A stretch of 64,000 nucleotides of DNA from NCBI GenBank assembly GCA_029557895.1, contig JAKQHT010000002.1, positions 62,001 to 126,000 on the forward strand. Direction: 5' to 3'. The notes beneath the pieces are model-generated. The model searched no databases, was not told the origin of the DNA, and worked only from the letters and a program-made list of their open reading frames with translations. This DNA comes from Bacteroidota bacterium. GTDB taxonomy: Bacteria; Bacteroidota; Bacteroidia; Flavobacteriales; Flavobacteriaceae. The position numbers and the translations under genes were made by a program. Positions 18,398 through 28,227 of the stretch are shown piece by piece (position 1 is the first letter of the stretch; each line of letters starts with the position of its first letter).

Positions 18398-21300
18398 ATG
18401 AATAATCATGGGAAACTTCGTCCTGAACGTAGGGCAAAATCTTCAAGTTATTACTTGTTATCTGTTATGAGAGTTTTTCTTTTATTATTGACCCTTGGCT
18501 TAGGTACCGTTTTTGCGACCAACTCCGGTGCGCAAACCAAAATGGACATCAATGTGCAAAATGCAACATTGGAAACGCTTTTTGAGCAGATTCAGAGCCA
18601 GAGCAAGTTCATCTTTTTTTACAAAGATGACGTATTGCGCCATACAGTGTCGTTGAACATTAAGAAAGCGACGTTGACAACCATTCTTGATCGTGCTTTT
18701 CAGGGTACTAACCTTACATATGTCATAGACAACAGGCAAGTGGTCATTAAAGAAAACGGCGACAAAACCACTGCAACCACGCTGTTGGAACAACAGGATA
18801 GAATAGTGCGCGGAACCGTGGTCGATGATACGGGCAGTCCATTGCCCGGTGCAACGGTTATCATCAAGGGCACAACAAAAGGTGTCAGTGCAGATTTTGA
18901 CGGCAACTTTGAAATCAGTGTCCCCGATGGCGCTACAACATTGCAGATTTCATATCTCGGCTTTGTGACACAGGATGTTAACATCGTCGGTAAGACCACG
19001 GTAAATATCACTTTACAACCCGACAATCTTTCCTTGAGTGAAATAGTAGTCGTGGGTTATGGTACCGAGCGAAAGTCGCTGCTCACAGGGTCGGTCTCGT
19101 CTGTTAAGGCCGAACAGATTGAAGATTTGCCTGTGGCGGGCGTTGACGGTATCTTGCAGGGTCAGGCAGCAGGTGTGCAGGTAATGCAGAACTCCGGTAC
19201 GCCTGGCGGGCAAATGTCTGTAAGAATCAGGGGTTTGAGTTCCATTAGTGGCTCCAATCAACCTTTGTATATCGTTGATGGTATTCCCGTCACTACGGGC
19301 GATTTTGGCCAAATTGGTTATTCGGGGCAAGGCGCCAGCGCGCTTGCAGATCTCAATCCAAATGATATTGAATCCATAAGTGTATTAAAAGATGCTTCCT
19401 CAACGGCCATTTACGGTGCAAGGGCTACCAACGGTATTGTTTTGATTACAACTAAAAGGGGCAAAGCACAAAAGGCAATCGTTAGCCTCAACGTATATAC
19501 CGGTGTCCAACGAGCCTGGAACCGGCTGGACATGCTCAACGCAAGACAATGGATGGAGTACCGTAACGATCTTACCAATTCGACGGTCTATACGCAAGAG
19601 CAAATGGACAATATCACGACCGATGTCGATTGGCAGGACATAATATTCAGGACAGCACCAATAAACAGTTATGAGCTTTCGGCAACCGGAGGTTCAGACA
19701 AAACAAAATATTTCATTGGAGGCACTTTGTTCAAACAGACCGGTATCTTGATAGGTACCGATTACAAAAGGCTCAACGGAAGGGTAAATATCGATCAGGA
19801 ACTTTCGGATAAATTTACCATTGGTACCAGCATCGGGCTTACCTATTCCAAGACAGATCGTGTGGAAAGCGACCAATCGCTACATGGTCCATTGCCCAAC
19901 GGTATTTCGACGCCCGCCGTTTTCCCTGTATATAATGAAGATGGTACCTACTTTCAGGGAGGGCCATATTCCAATGCGCTCTCAATTGCAAACGAAGCCA
20001 TCAACCAAAATTTTTCGTATAGAACCAATTCCAATGTCTATTTGGATTACAGGATCGTTCCCGGGCTTACTTTTACTACAAAATGGGGTATTGATTTCCT
20101 GAATTTCAGGGAACATGCCTTTGAGTCGAAAAAAACCGTACAGGGCGCAAAATATAATGGGCTTGGTTTTGAGACCTATTCGAACGTGTCAAACGTAGTG
20201 TCCAATAATCTTTTAAGGTATAAGACCGATTTTGGCAACCACAACCTCGAGTTGCTTGCCGGCTATAGTTTTGAGCAATACCAATACCGTTCTTCGTTCA
20301 TTAGGGGGCAGGATTATGCAGATGACAATTTGCAGTACATCAGTGCGGCCTCGACCATAGTTTCGGCAAGTGCAAGAGCGACAGATATTGGGTTGCGGTC
20401 GTATTTTGGCAAGGGCAATTATAATTACAAAGACAAATATTTGTTTGATGTTACCGGACGTTTTGACACTTCCACAAAATTTGGAGAGAACAACCGCACC
20501 GGGTTTTTTCCGGCGGCCTCTGTGGCATGGCGTGTATCCCAAGAAGATTTTTTGAAAGACAACAGTATCCTTTCAGATTTGAAATTGCGCGCCAGTTATG
20601 GTCTTACCGGTAACGACGATATTTCGCCGTTCTTGTTTTCGGAATTGTATGGAAACACCTCCTATGGTGGGCTTCCGGCGGTTTACCCCAGTAATATCCC
20701 CAATCCGGATTTGAAGTGGGAAAGCACAAAACAGCTCAACTTGGGTATCAACCTCGGATTTTTCAACGACCGTTTGACAATCACAGCTGATTATTATGAT
20801 AAAAAGACGGATGATTTATTGTTGAGCAGGCCTTTGCCGCCAAGCTCAGGATTTTCGTCCATCACGGAAAATGTTGGTAAAGTAGAAAACAAGGGCGTGG
20901 AAATCACGTTGTCCACACAGAATTTTGTGGGAGAATTTAGTTGGAGCACACAGTTCAATATTTCGGGAAACCGAAACAAGGTCCTTGAACTCTACAATGG
21001 GCAGCCCATTGACGATATAGGTCGGGGAGGCAGCAGGATCATGGTAGGTCAGCCTATCGGAATATTCTATAGTTACAAATCGCTTGGTGTCGATCCATCT
21101 ACGGGCGACATCGTTTACGCCGATACCAATTTTGACGGGGTCATTACTTCTGAAGACCGTACCATCGTAGGTAATCCGCATCCGGACTTTATCGGAGCAC
21201 TGACCAACAATTTTGCATATAAAGGCTTTGACCTGAGTATTTTTCTTCAAGGTTCTTATGGCAACGATGTGTTCCACGGTTCGCGCTTGTTTTTGGAATC

Positions 21301-21688
21301 GCTTCAGGGAGGCGACAACCAGTTGGCAGCAATTACCAGAAGATGGCGGCAACCGGGTGATATAACTGATATTCCAAGAGCTACGCTCGATCCCGTAGCC
21401 GCTGCCAATAATAAAAGAGTATCGTCGAGGTTCATTGAAGACGGTTCTTATCTAAGGGTAAAAAACGTGACGCTTGGTTATACGCTCAAAAAAGAAATGA
21501 TGCAGAAATCGATGTTTGAGAGCATCAGGATCTATTTTAGTGCACAGAACCTGTTTACGTTTACCAATTATTCCGGTTTGGATCCGGAAGTCAATTACCG
21601 TGGCGACGATAATGCGGTCATCGGTACGGATTTCTTTACCTATCCACAAGCGCAGACATTCACTTTAGGTGTTAATTTAAAATTATGA
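18398..21688 (+). CDS. SusC-like TonB-dependent outer-membrane transporter with STN signalling domain
   Basis: A 1096-residue receptor. After the signal segment come an STN domain (about 50-105, QNATLETLFEQIQSQSKF), a carboxypeptidase-D regulatory-like repeat (about 133-205, RGTVVDDTGSPLPGATV), a plug domain (about 225-340, RGLSSISGSNQPLYIVDG) and a C-terminal 22-strand barrel ending TFTLGVNLKL. It imports oligomers with its SusD lid using TonB energy. The STN domain touches FecR, so substrate occupancy can induce the operon. Neighbouring peptidases suggest that the cargo is a polypeptide rather than a glycan. Confidence 0.96.
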   Translation: MNNHGKLRPERRAKSSSYYLLSVMRVFLLLLTLGLGTVFATNSGAQTKMDINVQNATLETLFEQIQSQSKFIFFYKDDVLRHTVSLNIKKATLTTILDRAFQGTNLTYVIDNRQVVIKENGDKTTATTLLEQQDRIVRGTVVDDTGSPLPGATVIIKGTTKGVSADFDGNFEISVPDGATTLQISYLGFVTQDVNIVGKTTVNITLQPDNLSLSEIVVVGYGTERKSLLTGSVSSVKAEQIEDLPVAGVDGILQGQAAGVQVMQNSGTPGGQMSVRIRGLSSISGSNQPLYIVDGIPVTTGDFGQIGYSGQGASALADLNPNDIESISVLKDASSTAIYGARATNGIVLITTKRGKAQKAIVSLNVYTGVQRAWNRLDMLNARQWMEYRNDLTNSTVYTQEQMDNITTDVDWQDIIFRTAPINSYELSATGGSDKTKYFIGGTLFKQTGILIGTDYKRLNGRVNIDQELSDKFTIGTSIGLTYSKTDRVESDQSLHGPLPNGISTPAVFPVYNEDGTYFQGGPYSNALSIANEAINQNFSYRTNSNVYLDYRIVPGLTFTTKWGIDFLNFREHAFESKKTVQGAKYNGLGFETYSNVSNVVSNNLLRYKTDFGNHNLELLAGYSFEQYQYRSSFIRGQDYADDNLQYISAASTIVSASARATDIGLRSYFGKGNYNYKDKYLFDVTGRFDTSTKFGENNRTGFFPAASVAWRVSQEDFLKDNSILSDLKLRASYGLTGNDDISPFLFSELYGNTSYGGLPAVYPSNIPNPDLKWESTKQLNLGINLGFFNDRLTITADYYDKKTDDLLLSRPLPPSSGFSSITENVGKVENKGVEITLSTQNFVGEFSWSTQFNISGNRNKVLELYNGQPIDDIGRGGSRIMVGQPIGIFYSYKSLGVDPSTGDIVYADTNFDGVITSEDRTIVGNPHPDFIGALTNNFAYKGFDLSIFLQGSYGNDVFHGSRLFLESLQGGDNQLAAITRRWRQPGDITDIPRATLDPVAAANNKRVSSRFIEDGSYLRVKNVTLGYTLKKEMMQKSMFESIRIYFSAQNLFTFTNYSGLDPEVNYRGDDNAVIGTDFFTYPQAQTFTLGVNLKL

Positions 21689-23016
21689 GCATGAAAAAGA
21701 TAATCCCAATTGTATTTGTGTTGATGGCAGTTATGTCGTGCAATACTTTAGAAGTAGAACCACAAAACTCCATCCCTGCCGAAAATGCATTTCAGACCAA
21801 AGCAGACATCGAGCGCGGCATCCTTGGTGCATATGCCAGTTTTCAAAGCTTGAGCTATTACGGCAGGACGTTTTTGATCTTTTCGGATTTGGCGGCAGAC
21901 AATCTTTCGCATCCCGTTGATGCCACAGCTACAGAATATGCCCAAGTGGACAGCAATAATATTCTTCCCGAAAACGGCTCTGTTGGTGGCATCTGGGCAA
22001 TGTGCTATGATGGTATCAATGTGGCCAATAACGTGATCGTGAAGGTTCCGACCATCGATGACATGACTGAACAGGAACGCAATGAAGCATTGGCAGAGCT
22101 GTATTTTATTAGAGCTTTGAACCATTTTAATCTGTTAAATTATTTTGGAGGCATACCCATAAAACTCCAGCCTACTGTTGGTACCAATGGGTTGGATGTT
22201 CCGCGAAATTCCGTTAGTGAAGTTTTTGCGCAAATAATCGAAGACATGACATTTGCGTCTGTTTATTTGCCAACTTCAGGTGGGAAAACAAGAGCAACAA
22301 AATATGCCGCAAAGGCGATGTTGGCAAGGATTCATTTGTATAAAGGCGATTATGCCCAAGCAAGGGATTTGGCTACAGAGGTCATAGAGGACGGAGGCTA
22401 TACGCTTTTGGGAAATTACGCAGATATTTTTGCCGATGATGCATCAGCCGAATCCATTTTTGAAATTTATTTTTCACAAACAGAAAGAAACAGGATAGCG
22501 GAGTACAACTTTCCCCACTCATTAAATGGCAGACGAGAAGTACAGCCATCCGATGGATTATTGGCAGCTTATGAAACTAACGATACACGTTTTGCGGCAA
22601 GCCTGGCATTTGAAGGTACTAATGCCTATGCCATAAAATACGACGATTTAAGCCTTGGTGCCGATAATGTCATTGTGGTAAGACTGGCAGAAATGTATTT
22701 GATACGTGCCGAAGCCAATGCCAACCTCAATGGCAGCATCGATACCATCAAAAGTGATATTAACACCATACGTCAAAGAGCCAATCTTTTGAATACCAAT
22801 GCGCTTACTTATGATCAATTGCTTTTGGCCATTGAGAACGAAAGACGTGTTGAGTTTGCATTCGAAGGACATCGTTGGTTCGATTTGGTGCGCACCGGGC
22901 GGGCTATCGCAGTATTGCCCAATGTCAATAGCACCAATCAAACATTGTTTCCGATACCACTCGATGAGCTCCAGGCCAACAACCATACAGGCATGGTACA
23001 AAACCCAGGATATTAA
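21685..23016 (+). CDS. SusD/RagB-family outer-membrane nutrient-binding lipoprotein
   Basis: A 443-residue surface lipoprotein (lipobox MAVMSCN) with the TPR-like SusD fold. Typical segments are the N-terminal SusD-like part (FQTKADIERGILGAYASF), YFIRALNHFNLLNYFGG and the C-terminal ENERRVEFAFEGHRWFDLVRTG. Its ATG overlaps the SusC stop (ATGA), so translation is coupled. A second start is two codons downstream. It would form the hinged lid of the SusC transporter and bind the substrate. Family and position are certain; the ligand is not. Confidence 0.95.
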   Translation: MSMKKIIPIVFVLMAVMSCNTLEVEPQNSIPAENAFQTKADIERGILGAYASFQSLSYYGRTFLIFSDLAADNLSHPVDATATEYAQVDSNNILPENGSVGGIWAMCYDGINVANNVIVKVPTIDDMTEQERNEALAELYFIRALNHFNLLNYFGGIPIKLQPTVGTNGLDVPRNSVSEVFAQIIEDMTFASVYLPTSGGKTRATKYAAKAMLARIHLYKGDYAQARDLATEVIEDGGYTLLGNYADIFADDASAESIFEIYFSQTERNRIAEYNFPHSLNGRREVQPSDGLLAAYETNDTRFAASLAFEGTNAYAIKYDDLSLGADNVIVVRLAEMYLIRAEANANLNGSIDTIKSDINTIRQRANLLNTNALTYDQLLLAIENERRVEFAFEGHRWFDLVRTGRAIAVLPNVNSTNQTLFPIPLDELQANNHTGMVQNPGY

Positions 23017-23046
23017 AATTAATGATACAACTATAAATCAAATCAC

Positions 23047-24396
23047 ATGAAAACTAAATTTCAATATTACATAATTTTGTTGCTGACAGCTTTTGCCTTT
23101 GTTTCGTGTCAAAATGATGATGATGCTGTGCCACCTCAATCGGAGGCCGTGTTTACAGCGAGCGCTACCACTGTAAGGATTGGAGAAACCATCCAGTTTA
23201 CCAACAATTCACAAAACGCCACGGCCTATCTGTGGAGCTTTGGGGACGGAACGACCTCGAGAGAAGTATCTCCAAGAAAAACTTACCAATCCAGCGATGT
23301 GTTTTTGGTAAGTTTGGTATCGACAGGCGCCGGAGGTTCCACAATTTCGCACATGGAAATTACCGTTACGCCCGCCAGTGGTTTTACGGTAGAAGATGAA
23401 GACAATCTAATAGCCGGTGTTGCAGTTCAGTTTACCAATACAACAGTTGGTGCCACATCATATTCCTGGTCATTTGGAGATGCCGCTAATTCTACTTCCA
23501 CAGAAGAAAACCCAACATTTGAATACGCCGCCGAAGGCACCTATACAGTTACCTTGGTAGCAAGTAGTGCCGCCGGACAAGATACTTTTACAAAAAGCGT
23601 TACCATCGGTGAGGCACCAGATACCGTAGCCGAACTGTATTATATTGCCCTGGGTGATGAGTTCATCAAAAAATTGATACTTGACGGTACAGGGACAACT
23701 TCTAATGTGGCCAGTATTACAGGAATGGGTGGCGTTGGAATGGCATATGATGCAGTGAATGAAAAAATATATTTCAGTGATTTTGAGGTTTATCCAAATG
23801 GCAATATTTGGCGAATGAATAGTGATGGCAGCGGATTGGAAAACATCGCAAGCGGTATTGGTGACCCATATGCCATCGCCCTCGATGTTGACGGTGGCAA
23901 AATCTATTGGGTGGACGATGATGGCAATGTATCCAAGGCAAATCTTGACGGATCAGGCCAAGAAATAGGTTTTTTCAATGTATCCTGGGCACAATGGAGA
24001 GCCATTGCACTCGATGTGGAAAACAACAAGATGTACGTTTATGATGTAAATATCGAAGAAATCTATGCCGTAAACCTTGATGGTACCGACCCTCAAGTGA
24101 TCATTACCGGTAATTATGGTTACGCCTTGATGGTTGATACTGTGAACAACAGAATTTATTTTGACGACCAAAACGACGATATGCTCAAAGTGGCCAACCT
24201 CGATGGTACCAACATCCAAACCGTTGACACCAACGGTACCAGAATTTATGGTATGGACATTGACCACGAAGAAGGTAAAATATACTGGTCCGGCAGAGAT
24301 TCCGGTGCACTGTACCGAGCCAACTTTGATGGTTCCGATCAGGAAGTGTTACTCTCCGGCATCGCAAGTCCAAGAGGAATGTTCTTAAAAAAATAA
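23047..24396 (+). CDS. Lipoprotein with two PKD domains and a YWTD-type beta-propeller
   Basis: A 449-residue surface lipoprotein (lipobox FVSCQ). Two PKD domains occupy about 34-195 (YLWSFGDGTTS and YSWSFGDAAN). The C-terminal half (about 200-449) consists of LDL-receptor class-B-like repeats, each pairing a KIYWVDDDGN-type strand with a short ANLDGSGQE-type segment; the repeat number fits a six-bladed propeller. It sits where SusE/SusF-type binding lipoproteins usually lie and probably helps capture or present the substrate. No catalytic residues are recognised. The next gene is a shorter paralogue. Confidence 0.85.
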   Translation: MKTKFQYYIILLLTAFAFVSCQNDDDAVPPQSEAVFTASATTVRIGETIQFTNNSQNATAYLWSFGDGTTSREVSPRKTYQSSDVFLVSLVSTGAGGSTISHMEITVTPASGFTVEDEDNLIAGVAVQFTNTTVGATSYSWSFGDAANSTSTEENPTFEYAAEGTYTVTLVASSAAGQDTFTKSVTIGEAPDTVAELYYIALGDEFIKKLILDGTGTTSNVASITGMGGVGMAYDAVNEKIYFSDFEVYPNGNIWRMNSDGSGLENIASGIGDPYAIALDVDGGKIYWVDDDGNVSKANLDGSGQEIGFFNVSWAQWRAIALDVENNKMYVYDVNIEEIYAVNLDGTDPQVIITGNYGYALMVDTVNNRIYFDDQNDDMLKVANLDGTNIQTVDTNGTRIYGMDIDHEEGKIYWSGRDSGALYRANFDGSDQEVLLSGIASPRGMFLKK

Positions 24397-24402
24397 ATTG
24401 CT

Positions 24403-25536
24403 ATGAAAAAAATACTGATACTGATATTGACAGGATTGTGTTTTGCAGTGGTGTATAATTGTGAAGATGACGATTTTCCTGTGCCGCCCGCAAGTACCGT
24501 TCCTCAATTTACTTATACAATAGATAACGAGGAGTATGCTCCGGCCACGGTGACATTTACCAATACGTCCATTGTTCCGGCCACGGTGGGTGCTGTAAGT
24601 TACAGTTGGAATTTTGGTGACGGGTCATCATCTACCGAAGAAAGCCCTGTACATTTGTATGAAAATCCAGGGGCTTACACCGTAAGCCTTGTAGCGGTGA
24701 CATCCATTTCTTTGGAAATCAGGGAAACGACAAAAACCATTGTCATCAAAGACCCGAACGCAACGGGATTGCCCATTTATTTTACTGATGGAGCACGGGT
24801 TTATGAAGGCCTGATCAATACCCAAGCGCCAATTTTCACACAAATAGCAAACATAGCGCCACAAAGTTCTTACGGTATGGTCCTCGACACCCTCAACATG
24901 AAACTGTACATCAGCGATTTGGGAGCTGGAAAAATCTTGAGGGCCGATCCCAATGGCAGCAACATCACCGATTTCAGGACAGGACTTGACCAACCAAACG
25001 GTATGACCATTGACTATCAGGATGGAAAGATATATTGGGACACTAGCAATGGCATCCAACGCGCCGATCTGGACAATGATGACACCAACCAAAAAGAAAA
25101 CTTTGTGACGGGACAGTCTAATGATCCCGAAGGTCTCGACATTGATGTGGTTAACAGAAAACTCTATTGGGTCAACTATAACGGTGGCCTTTGGTCCAAA
25201 AACCTGGACGGAACGGGAGAAACCATGTTGTTGCCAGAGGTGGAAGGAGGCAGTTTGAAGGTCATAGGATCCCGTATTTTCTATGACGAATACATAGGGT
25301 CCGGTGACATCCGACTCAAATCAGCTGACTTGGACGGTGGCAATGTCGCAACTGTGGCAGTTGGCATTGGTAGGGTAGTCTATGGCATCGCATACGATCC
25401 TGTAAACGAAAAGATTTATTGGGGCGACCGTGCTACAGACGTAATGATGCGGGCTAACCTTGACGGTTCGCAGACAGAGGCGTTTTATGCAGCCAGTGGT
25501 GACCCGAGAGGAATTGTAATTGGCAAACAGCAATGA
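24403..25536 (+). CDS. PKD-domain/YWTD-propeller lipoprotein, paralogue of the preceding gene
   Basis: A 377-residue protein with an N-terminal signal (VVYNCEDDD, a lipobox-like Cys), one PKD domain (about 38-125, YSWNFGDGSSST) and a YWTD-like propeller (about 125-377; KIYWDTSNGIQRADLD, KLYWVNYNG, KIYWGDRATD). It matches the previous product in domain plan but has one PKD instead of two, so the pair arose by tandem duplication. It lies 6 bp after its paralogue, and its end overlaps the peptidase start by 4 bp, so this is one operon. Confidence 0.85.
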   Translation: MKKILILILTGLCFAVVYNCEDDDFPVPPASTVPQFTYTIDNEEYAPATVTFTNTSIVPATVGAVSYSWNFGDGSSSTEESPVHLYENPGAYTVSLVAVTSISLEIRETTKTIVIKDPNATGLPIYFTDGARVYEGLINTQAPIFTQIANIAPQSSYGMVLDTLNMKLYISDLGAGKILRADPNGSNITDFRTGLDQPNGMTIDYQDGKIYWDTSNGIQRADLDNDDTNQKENFVTGQSNDPEGLDIDVVNRKLYWVNYNGGLWSKNLDGTGETMLLPEVEGGSLKVIGSRIFYDEYIGSGDIRLKSADLDGGNVATVAVGIGRVVYGIAYDPVNEKIYWGDRATDVMMRANLDGSQTEAFYAASGDPRGIVIGKQQ

Positions 25537-26396
25537 TGCACAAACGGATAAAATGGTTTTTCTCCAATGCTGTAATTTTTATTATCGGCATTTCGTCCAT
25601 CTCACTATTTTCTCAAGAGACTAATAGTAATGGAAAGCTGTTCATTATTGGGGGAGGAGCAAGGCCCATGTCTATGGTTGAACGGATTGCGAAAGAGTCT
25701 GGGATTGATAATGCAGGTTATGGCGTCATACTGCCAATGTCCAGCGCAGAGCCAGATTCGGCCATCTATTATTCCAAACGGCAATTTACCAAGCTTGGCA
25801 TCCACAATATTTACGGTTTGGATTTTAAAAAAGATGAATCTCTTACAAAGAACAAACTGGATTCCATCAAGAACGCAAAGCTTATATATATTTCAGGTGG
25901 CGACCAAAACAAGTTCATGGACATTGTTTTGGGTACTGAAATTGAAACCGCCATACATGAAGCTTTTGGCAAAGGCAGTCTTATAGCCGGAACGAGCGCC
26001 GGTGCTGCCGTGATGAGTAAGGTCATGATTACCGGAAAAGAAAAAAGACATCCCGAGTATGCCTCGACATTTCGAAATATTGAGACCGATAATTTAGAAA
26101 CACAAACAGGATTAGGCTTAATTGACAAAGCTATTATCGATCAGCATTTTGTAAAAAGGAGCAGGTACAACCGGCTGATCAGTGCTGTTTTGGAATTCCC
26201 GGGAAAAACAGGTGTTGGCATTGATGAAGCCACGGCTATACTTGTCATTGGCGATACTGTGGAAGTCGTTGGCGAATCACAAGTCATCGTGCTGACTAAT
26301 CCGCAAGGCATCGCCGTGAGCCATAATGAAAAACTCGGCGCCAAAGGATTGGTCATGGATATTTACCTGCCCGGAGAAACATTCAATTTAAAGTAA
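25533..26396 (+). CDS. Cyanophycinase-family peptidase (S51), exported
   Basis: A 287-residue enzyme with an N-terminal hydrophobic export signal (FSNAVIFIIGISSISLFSQ) and the S51 cyanophycinase layout: GGGARP near the start, the nucleophile loop AGTSAGAAVMS (Ser in GTSAGA), and the conserved DQHFVKRSRYNRL. Cyanophycinases cut multi-L-arginyl-poly-L-aspartate into beta-Asp-Arg dipeptides. Close relatives act on other beta- or alpha-aspartyl peptides. The gene is translationally coupled to the preceding lipoprotein and followed 3 bp later by an M20 peptidase. The periplasmic or surface location is inferred from the signal. Confidence 0.86.
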   Translation: MMHKRIKWFFSNAVIFIIGISSISLFSQETNSNGKLFIIGGGARPMSMVERIAKESGIDNAGYGVILPMSSAEPDSAIYYSKRQFTKLGIHNIYGLDFKKDESLTKNKLDSIKNAKLIYISGGDQNKFMDIVLGTEIETAIHEAFGKGSLIAGTSAGAAVMSKVMITGKEKRHPEYASTFRNIETDNLETQTGLGLIDKAIIDQHFVKRSRYNRLISAVLEFPGKTGVGIDEATAILVIGDTVEVVGESQVIVLTNPQGIAVSHNEKLGAKGLVMDIYLPGETFNLK

Positions 26397-26399
26397 ATC

Positions 26400-27713
26400 A
26401 TGAAAATTAAGAGTTCTATTGCATTAATCATTTTTACAATTTTTATGGGTGTTCAAACAAAAGTAGTGGCCCAAAAAGTAAAAACCGAACGCACAATTGT
26501 CAAATCGGTTGACAAACATACCGATGCTTCGCTCGAGCTTTTGAAGAAAGTGGTCAATATCAACAGCGGGACGATGAATTTTGATGGTGTGCGACAAGTT
26601 GGCGCCATTTTCAAGGAAGAACTTGATAACTTGGGTTTCAGTACAACAATGACCTCAGGAGAAGCTTATGGCAGGGCAGGGCATTTAATGGCAACGATGG
26701 AAGGCGGAAAAGGTCCAAAATTTTTGTTGATCGGTCATTTGGATACCGTTTTTGAACTCGATAGTCCATTTCAAGAATACAAGATGTTGAACGATTCCAT
26801 TATGAATGGGCCGGGCGTTGCTGACATGAAGGGCGGCGATGTCATTATCATATTGGCCATGAAAGCCTTGAAAGATGCTGGGGTTCTGGATAAAATGAAC
26901 ATCAAAATAATCATGACCGGTGATGAAGAAAAAAGTGGCGATCCCATTGAACTTTCCAAAAAGGACCTCATTGATGGGGCTAAATGGGCTGACATAGCAT
27001 TGGGTTTTGAAAATGCCGATGGGCGGCCTGAAACCATAGTAACTTCAAGAAGAGGCTCGTCCGATTGGGAATTAAAGGTCAAAGGCAATCCAGCCCATTC
27101 TTCGCAAATATTTACACGCGAAATAGGTGTCGGTGCCATTTACGAAGTGTCACGCATTCTCAATGCGTTTTATAACCAGTTGTCAAAAGAGGAAAACTTA
27201 ACGTTCAACCCCGGTTTTATCATTGGCGGTACTTCTTTGACGCCCAATGAAGCGCTTACAGGCGGTGAAGCTTTTGGCAAATCGAATGTGGTGGCAGAGC
27301 ATGTCATCGTTCGTGGCGATTTGAGAGCCGTCTCGCCCGACCAGTTGCAAAAGGCTCGTGATATTATGTCGCAAATAGTTTCCGATAATTATCCCGGTAC
27401 CAGTGCAGAGATTATTTTTGGTAGTGACAGTTATCCGCCATTGGCAAATACCCAAGGCAATACAGCTTTGTTGGAAAAATATAGCAAAGTGAGCCAAGAT
27501 CTTGGGTTTGGAAAGGTCATGGCCGTAAATCCAAGAAATGCCGGAGCGGCCGATATTTCCTTTACATCCGGTCATGTGGACATGGCCATTGATGGCTTGG
27601 GCATGACCGGAGGTAAAGACGACCATACGGTTAACGAAACGGGTAATCTTAACAATGTTTCTGTGCAAGCCAAAAGAACCGCTGTTCTGATGTATCGGTT
27701 GTTAACAGAATAA
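26400..27713 (+). CDS. M20-family metallopeptidase (carboxypeptidase G2-like), exported
   Basis: A 437-residue zinc peptidase with a signal peptide (ends about VVAQ). Dizinc motifs are GHLDTVFE, GPGVADMKGG, the catalytic Glu of TGDEEKSG, the dimerisation domain around NPAHSSQ, and a C-terminal GGKDDHTVNETG His ligand. The layout is like the CPG2/ArgE/DapE group, which cleaves a C-terminal amino acid or a dipeptide. As the last gene of the SusC/D-cyanophycinase operon it could split the dipeptides made by the S51 enzyme. The exact specificity cannot be read from sequence. Confidence 0.88.
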   Translation: MKIKSSIALIIFTIFMGVQTKVVAQKVKTERTIVKSVDKHTDASLELLKKVVNINSGTMNFDGVRQVGAIFKEELDNLGFSTTMTSGEAYGRAGHLMATMEGGKGPKFLLIGHLDTVFELDSPFQEYKMLNDSIMNGPGVADMKGGDVIIILAMKALKDAGVLDKMNIKIIMTGDEEKSGDPIELSKKDLIDGAKWADIALGFENADGRPETIVTSRRGSSDWELKVKGNPAHSSQIFTREIGVGAIYEVSRILNAFYNQLSKEENLTFNPGFIIGGTSLTPNEALTGGEAFGKSNVVAEHVIVRGDLRAVSPDQLQKARDIMSQIVSDNYPGTSAEIIFGSDSYPPLANTQGNTALLEKYSKVSQDLGFGKVMAVNPRNAGAADISFTSGHVDMAIDGLGMTGGKDDHTVNETGNLNNVSVQAKRTAVLMYRLLTE

Positions 27714-28038
27714 AGCAAAAATTGTTGATAACCCACAAACAAATATGCATTTCATCGAAAAAATAAAACTTTTTATCGGTTATATTTCATTTGGTCGTTG
27801 TTTTTTACATATATTGCGTGTCCTTGATAAGTCCCCTCATACCTTGTTAAGGTTTAATTGATCCATTTTTTTAAGCCGTTACGGTTTTTTCCCTCAATTT
27901 ATAGTTTTACGTTTGGGCACTTTGTGCCAAATTGATTAATAATCCATTCTTCCCTCGCTTGGCATTTCGTCATTTGCCGTTGCCATATTATTAATTGATT
28001 GAAAAATTTTAAACCAGTATAACCCTAAATTGAATCCC
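27714..28038. other. Intergenic region with one promoter-like element
   Basis: AT-rich, with no open frame of substance. It holds a single ACGGTTTTTTCC motif at 27881-27892, similar to the paired GGTTTTTCCG sites further downstream, and a TACGTTTG box at 27908-27915. No terminator for the preceding operon is obvious. Confidence 0.5.
27908..27915 (+). promoter_or_regulatory. Putative -7 box (TACGTTTG) upstream of the 54-codon gene
   Basis: This is an exact TAnnTTTG match, about 125 bp before the small gene, giving a long leader. There is no TTG at the right distance. A GGTTTTTTCC motif ends about 15 bp upstream, which suggests an activated promoter. Confidence 0.4.
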
Positions 28039-28203
28039 ATGAAAGCCCTAAAAATTGTATTGCTTCTTGCACTATTTGTAGTTATTTCAAGCCAAACAGA
28101 CAAAAAAACAGCTGATTCAGCCGACACGCATCAAACATCAAAAATGCATTATGACCTGCTTGCGCATTCGCGTTTGAAAATCCAAACACCGCCAAACGGG
28201 TAA
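28039..28203 (+). CDS. Small secreted protein, 54 residues
   Basis: A 54-residue open frame. Residues 1-18 are a clean signal-like segment (MKALKIVLLLALFVVISS), followed by a hydrophilic Lys/Asp/His-rich part ending IQTPPNG. A strong hairpin terminator begins 24 bp after the stop, so it looks like a self-contained transcription unit. It lies directly upstream of the TPR histidine kinase gene. I do not recognise a characterised family. A role as a small exported or membrane peptide connected to the kinase is speculation from position. Confidence 0.6.
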   Translation: MKALKIVLLLALFVVISSQTDKKTADSADTHQTSKMHYDLLAHSRLKIQTPPNG

Positions 28204-28227
28204 AACTTAACCTACTTTTTGCTAAAT

